This document shows positions 59,871 through 64,000 of a DNA stretch of 64,000 nucleotides, one piece after another (within the stretch, counting starts at the first letter, position 1; every line of letters starts with the position of its first letter). Where the stretch lies: NCBI GenBank assembly GCA_964017195.1, contig OZ024892.1, forward strand, positions 5,458,366 to 5,522,365. Reading direction: 5' to 3'. The notes under the pieces are model-generated. The model was not told the DNA's origin and made no database searches. It was given only the letters and a program-made list of their open reading frames with translations. This DNA comes from Siderastrea radians. Lineage: Eukaryota; Cnidaria; Anthozoa; Scleractinia; Rhizangiidae. A program made the translations under genes and the position numbers.

Positions 59871-61169
59871 CGGTCAGTGTAAAGGACGGACTGCGGACTA
59901 CAGACTGCGGACTGCGGACTGGACTGGGTATAAAGCGCGGACTGGGTATAAAACACGGACTGAATATAAAATGCGGACTGAGTTTAAAAATTGCTGTACT
60001 GACCAATAAATATCACAAATTGCTACTTTTTCAGTTTTCTCCAGCACTTTTGAGTTGTCGAAGACCAAATCTTGCTTTCCCGCCCCGTTTGAGCTTTTTA
60101 AGCAGGTCTGAGTGGAACGCTAACAAACGTAAACATTGCAAATTCAAAGTGCGTACATAATTTCAACTGTGCAATAAAAATCGCTAACATTTAGCACTTC
60201 TACTTTGGAGATGACTTTCGAGCCACGTCTTTGGTTTTCCTATTTAAACTGAATTTCAAAATTAAGAACGTCGTTTAAATGTATATATTTTTTATTTCAT
60301 GACTTCAGGTTAATCATGACCAAAAGTACAAAATGGATAAGAAACTTAGTCGGGAAAGAACCAAAGTTTCATCTGGATTGGCTCTTTAGAGAGAATAAAA
60401 ATTTGTCTGCGCATAAACATTTAGTTTCTTGATTCCATTAATTTCACACTCCAAGAGCCAATTTTGCACTTGTTGATTTAAATTCAGTCGGCATTTTATA
60501 CTCAGTCCGACTAGTCCGCGGGTCCATTTGTTTTAATAGTTCGACTCAGAAACCGCTTAAACGGCCGGAGACAAACTGCCTTCAGCAGATTTAATAATTC
60601 TACGGCTTTGTTTAGCAGATTTTTGTTCTTCTTGAAAAGGGACGAGGTAAGTCGAAGTTGACAAATTTAATTTGTGACCATTGGTCGGGTTTCCAGAAAT
60701 GTTTCTCTGTTGCGTGACATCAGGTAAGCAAGTCGCTGTCGGCTTCAAAAGTACTCTAGCTGATTTCAACGTGCAACTGCAGAACTCCCAAGCTTAAATG
60801 TGTAATTTATCTTACCTAAGCTGTGTGACAATCCCACTCTCAACCTCTCTGTACAAAAACTGTGTTTAAACCTAATCTCCCTCCTTTAAATTCGAAGTTC
60901 CTTGTTGTTGTCTGATTTGGAAGTAATTTTCAGAATTTTCGAAGCCATATTTTAAATTATTGAACGAAATACTGTAAATAAAAGACGCCCTACTCAAAAG
61001 CGCTGGAGAAAACTGAAAAAGTAGCATTTTCTGATATTTATTGGTCAGTACAGCAATTTTTTAACTCAGTATGCATGTTATGTTCAGTCCGTGTTTTATA
61101 CCCAGTCCGCATTTTACACCCAGTCCGGTCCGCAGTCCACAGTCCGCAGTCCGTGTTTTATACTGACCG
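59871..61169. mobile_element. MULE-type element, 1.3 kb, 10-bp TSD, nested in a palindrome arm
   Basis: Ends CGGTCAGTGTAAA and TTTATACTGACCG are inverted. ACATTAAATA flanks both sides (59861-59870, 61170-61179). Next to each end are GCGGACT-type repeats and units of the kind CGGACTGGGTATAAAAC. Deeper homology includes ATTGCTGTACTGACCAATAA and CTCCAGCACTTTTGAG. The opposite palindrome arm has a single ACATTAAATA copy (61938-61947, inverted) and no insert. The interior is non-coding. Confidence 0.88.
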
Positions 61170-61239
61170 ACATTAAATATAAGAGTTTTTGTCATTTGAA
61201 TATTGCCTTGTTGTAAAAGTCTCACACCTGTGAGTAACA

Positions 61240-61890
61240 CACATTTTTTTTATGAAATACAATAATGCTTTATCATTGTGAAAAAAAGTTACAATAGCAC
61301 CTTGATCATAAAGTCCTAAGGCGCCTTACAAATCAATCTTGAGGTGTTAAAAGTAGATTAAAATTTCAACACACAATCAAAATTCGTCTTCTCTCAGATT
61401 AATCTAAAACATGCATCCAAATATAACTGGGATTAAGTGACTAGGACTCTTCAAAGCAGAGATAAAAGGAAATTAGCAAGTGAGATTGCTTACTTAGTTG
61501 CAATGCTATATTCAAGTGTACCAACGCAACTACTATTGTCTTGAACTCATTTTTTGTGTGTATGCACTTAAATTTCATTTTTCTTCCACTAAAAGTGATG
61601 AAAATGCTCTGATCCTGCCTTTCTAGCTACTTATAGTTGCAGCATTTATAGCTTGCCTGCTTCAATCTTGCCGTGCTCATAGTCAGCCCTACGCATTTCA
61701 AGTGTTATACTCACAGGTTTATTTAAAGGAAAATCAAACTCAACTTCATTTGAATGGTTTTGTACTAAGACACAGAATTTTTACACAAAGGCAATTCCAT
61801 GACAAGTTTTCCTTGTCAAGCTGTACACTTGAGCAAGCTCAGCTAATTGACAGCTATTGTGCCAAGTGTCTTCGCTCAAAACCTAATTAG
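61240..61890. other. Loop of the third palindrome
   Basis: AT-rich, with short frames only and no recognisable gene. Confidence 0.6.
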
Positions 61891-62542
61891 TGTGAGGCTT
61901 TAACAACAAGGCAATATTCAAGTGACAAAAACTCTCATATTTAATGTCCCTAAAATTAAACTTGTCATGTGCAATTAATCATCAAAGCAAAGCTGCCCAT
62001 ATTTAATAAGCATCAAAATTTAATTTTACAATGTAAAAAAGTAACTAATGGAATATTAATTGTTCTTATAACATAAATTAAGGCAAAGTCATTGAAATCA
62101 GCTGCTAACAATAACAGCATTTTTTTTATTCTTAAAAAATAGCAGTCACACCTTTTCAGCTTTGCAATTTCACATACATTTGTATTGCTGGTTTGCACTA
62201 TTACATAAATACAAATTTGCGTTAAAAGGTGATGGTCAAATGTCAATGCAGTATCTCAGAAAACGGTATGCTTACTCATGTTGTCGACATCTTTGCCAAT
62301 TAAATTATATATGGGAGAACTGTTTTGTTTATGAGTTGTTGGTGTTGACAATATAACATTGTTCAACTGCATGTACCTCAAATGGTTTAAAATTAACAGT
62401 TAGTTAATTAGTACGATTTTTCAGAGATGTCTCTGTGGTGCAACTTACCGCATTAGTCTAAGACTATTAACATTTAAAACCAGAACAAGAGCCGACATTC
62501 AACATACAGATTTTCATATTTTCAATATTGTTTTCCAGCAAT

Positions 62543-62890
62543 AACCTGTTGAATTGTAAAACCTTTAACAGAATAAGCTAAAATAAGGGTATATTTATTG
62601 TGTAAGAAAGGTATAACAATTGAAAATAAAAAGATCCTTGACATTCGAGAGTGTTATCAGTCTTTAATAACAGGACAAGACGCGGGTACATGAGGTAAAT
62701 GTCACCATGTTTACACAACCTGTTGAATTGTAAAACCTTTAACAGAATAAGCTAAAATAAGGGTATATTTATTGTGTAAGAAAGGTATAACAATTGAAAA
62801 TAAAAAGATCCTTGACATTCGAGAGTGTTATCAGTCTTTAATAACAGGACAAGACGCGGGTACATGAGGTAAATGTCACCATGTTTACAC
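62543..62890 (+). repeat. 174-bp tandem duplication in the right arm
   Basis: Copies 62543-62716 and 62717-62890 appear identical, each opening AACCTGTTGAATTGTAAAAC and ending at CACCATGTTTACACAA. The left arm has one copy, so this occurred after the arms formed. Confidence 0.95.
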
Positions 62891-62975
62891 AAACTTTTAA
62901 GTTGCTTGTGTTAGATACGTGCTACTATGGTTGTTGCATATGGGCATACATGGCTGTCGAGGTAGTTTTCATGGT

Positions 62976-64000
62976 TGTGGGAGTTGTGAGGGTTGTGGAC
63001 GTTGTGAGGGTTGTGGAGGTTGTGGAGGTTGTGAGGGTTGTGGAGGTTGTGGAGGTTGTGAAGGTTGTGAGGGTTGTGGAGGTTGTGAGGGTTGTGAGGG
63101 TTGTGGAGGTTGTGAGGGTTGTGGAGGTTGTGAGGGTTCTGGAGGTTGTGAGGGTTGTGAGGGTTGTGGAGGTTGTGGAGGTTGTGAGGGTTGTGGAGGT
63201 TGTGAGGGTTGTGGAGGTTGTGGAGGTTGTGAGGGTTGTGAGGGTTGTGGAGGTTGTGAGGGTTGTGGAGGTTGTGGAGGTTGTGAGGGTTGTGGAGGTT
63301 GTGAGGGTTGTGAGGGTTGTGGAGGTTGTGAGGGTTGTGAGGGTTGTGGAGGTTGTGGAGGTTGTGAGGGTTGTGGAGGTTGTGAGGGTTGTGAGGGTTG
63401 TGGAGGTTGTGAGGGTTGTGGAGGTTGTGGAGGTTGTGAGGGTTGTGGAGGTTGTGAGGGTTGTGGAGGTTGTGAGGGTTGTGGAGGTTGTGAGGGTTGT
63501 GGAGGTTGTGAGGGTTCTGGAGGTTGTGAGGGTTGTGAGGGTTGTGGAGGTTGTGAGGGTTGTGGAGGTTGTGGAGGTTGTGAGGGTTGTGAGGGTTGTG
63601 GAGGTTGTGAGGGTTGTGGAGGTTGTGGAGGTTGTGAGGGTTGTGGAGGTTGTGAGGGTTGTGAGGGTTGTGGAGGTTGTGAGGGTTGTGAGGGTTGTGG
63701 AGGTTGTGGAGGTTGTGAGGGTTGTGGAGGTTGTGAGGGTTGTGAGGGTTGTGGAGGTTGTGAGGGTTGTGGAGGTTGTGAGGGTTGTGGAGGTTGTGGA
63801 GGTTGTGAGGGTTGTGGAGGTTGTGAGGGTTGTGGGAGTTGTGAGGGTTGTGGGAGTTGTGAGGGTTGTGGAGGTTGTGAGGGTTGTGAGGGTTGTGGAG
63901 GTTGTGAGGGTGGTGAGGGTTGTGGAGGTTGTGAGGGTTGTGGAGGTGTGAGGGTTGTGAGGTGTGAGGTTGGGAGTGTGAGGTTGTGGGAGGTTGGTTG
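62976..64000 (-). repeat. 9-bp satellite, right cap (runs off the window)
   Basis: GGTTGTGAG / GGTTGTGGA units. The last 60 bases show irregular spacing (GGTGTGAGG, GGTTGGGAG), unlike the rest, which may reflect poor sequence near a contig end or true decay. Confidence 0.95.

Larger units (their letters stand above)
57597..64000. mobile_element. Satellite-capped palindrome with 9-bp satellites, open at the window end
   Basis: A 9-bp satellite (57597-59012) is mirrored by its complement (62976-64000). Between them, unique arms (59013-59860 continued at about 61180-61240, and about 61890-62975) are reverse complements with modest divergence. Loop sequence is about 61240-61890. The left arm carries a nested 1.3-kb element. 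The right arm has a 174-bp tandem duplication. The right cap runs off the window, so total length and target duplication are unknown. No transposase was seen. Confidence 0.78.

Noticed and set aside
62881..63951. 356-codon Val/Arg/Glu repeat frame
   Set aside because: The same 9-bp satellite in the opposite orientation; no independent coding evidence.

Overview
The window looks like nuclear DNA of a cnidarian, most probably a stony coral. The reasons are split genes with GT-AG introns, a NACHT/NB-ARC-type protein with kinesin-light-chain-like TPRs fused to a DZIP3-type HEPN domain (an architecture expanded in cnidarians), a tRNA-derived SINE with an (ATTT)n tail, and very dense DNA-transposon and foldback debris. 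Species cannot be fixed from sequence alone. No rRNA, intact tRNA gene, CRISPR array or bacterial-style operon was seen.

Only two host genes are well supported. The last three coding exons of a BUB1-like mitotic checkpoint kinase lie on the + strand (29060-30516). A two-exon HEPN / coiled-coil / NB-ARC / TPR protein lies on the - strand (42931 down to 36312); its exons join in frame across a 2,285-nt intron and give 1,444 codons. Coding relics include an LTR retroelement end with a Gag relic and a Y-box cold-shock domain in front of a 311-bp LTR (about 23810-25885), a LINE reverse-transcriptase fragment (56805-57240), a SWIM zinc-finger exon (54133-54942) and a helix-turn-helix transposase scrap (about 34478-34740, - strand).

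Layout: 1-3700, a foldback element and a Mutator-sized element with a 9-bp target duplication. 3800-11050, a large old inverted repeat split by later insertions (a TAA-flanked element, a SINE, a CAGGCCCGTAGC-ended element). 11335-11768, a hAT-type MITE. 13683-19799, a near-perfect palindrome capped at both ends by a 16-bp satellite and flanked by a 10-bp duplication. 20026-22059, another palindrome, a pentanucleotide microsatellite and a hAT-like element. 23800-25885, the retroelement. 26300-30516, MITEs, a hammerhead-like motif and BUB1. 32480-35861, nested terminal-inverted-repeat elements. 36312-42961, the HEPN-NB-ARC-TPR gene with a foldback in its intron. 43000-46745, repeats and MITEs. 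46917-56815, an element with 20-bp satellites in opposite orientation on both sides of a core holding the SWIM exon. 57597 to the window end, a third satellite-capped palindrome (9-bp unit) with a nested 1.3-kb element.

The main theme is a recurring architecture: long inverted repeats whose outer parts are tandem satellites. Three examples use unrelated satellites (16, 20 and 9 bp). One has a clear 10-bp target-site duplication and another carries a SWIM finger, as MULE transposases do. Together this suggests a Mutator-type foldback family comparable in shape to Drosophila FB elements. Two paralogous 'empty sites' inside palindrome arms let two insertions be placed in relative time.
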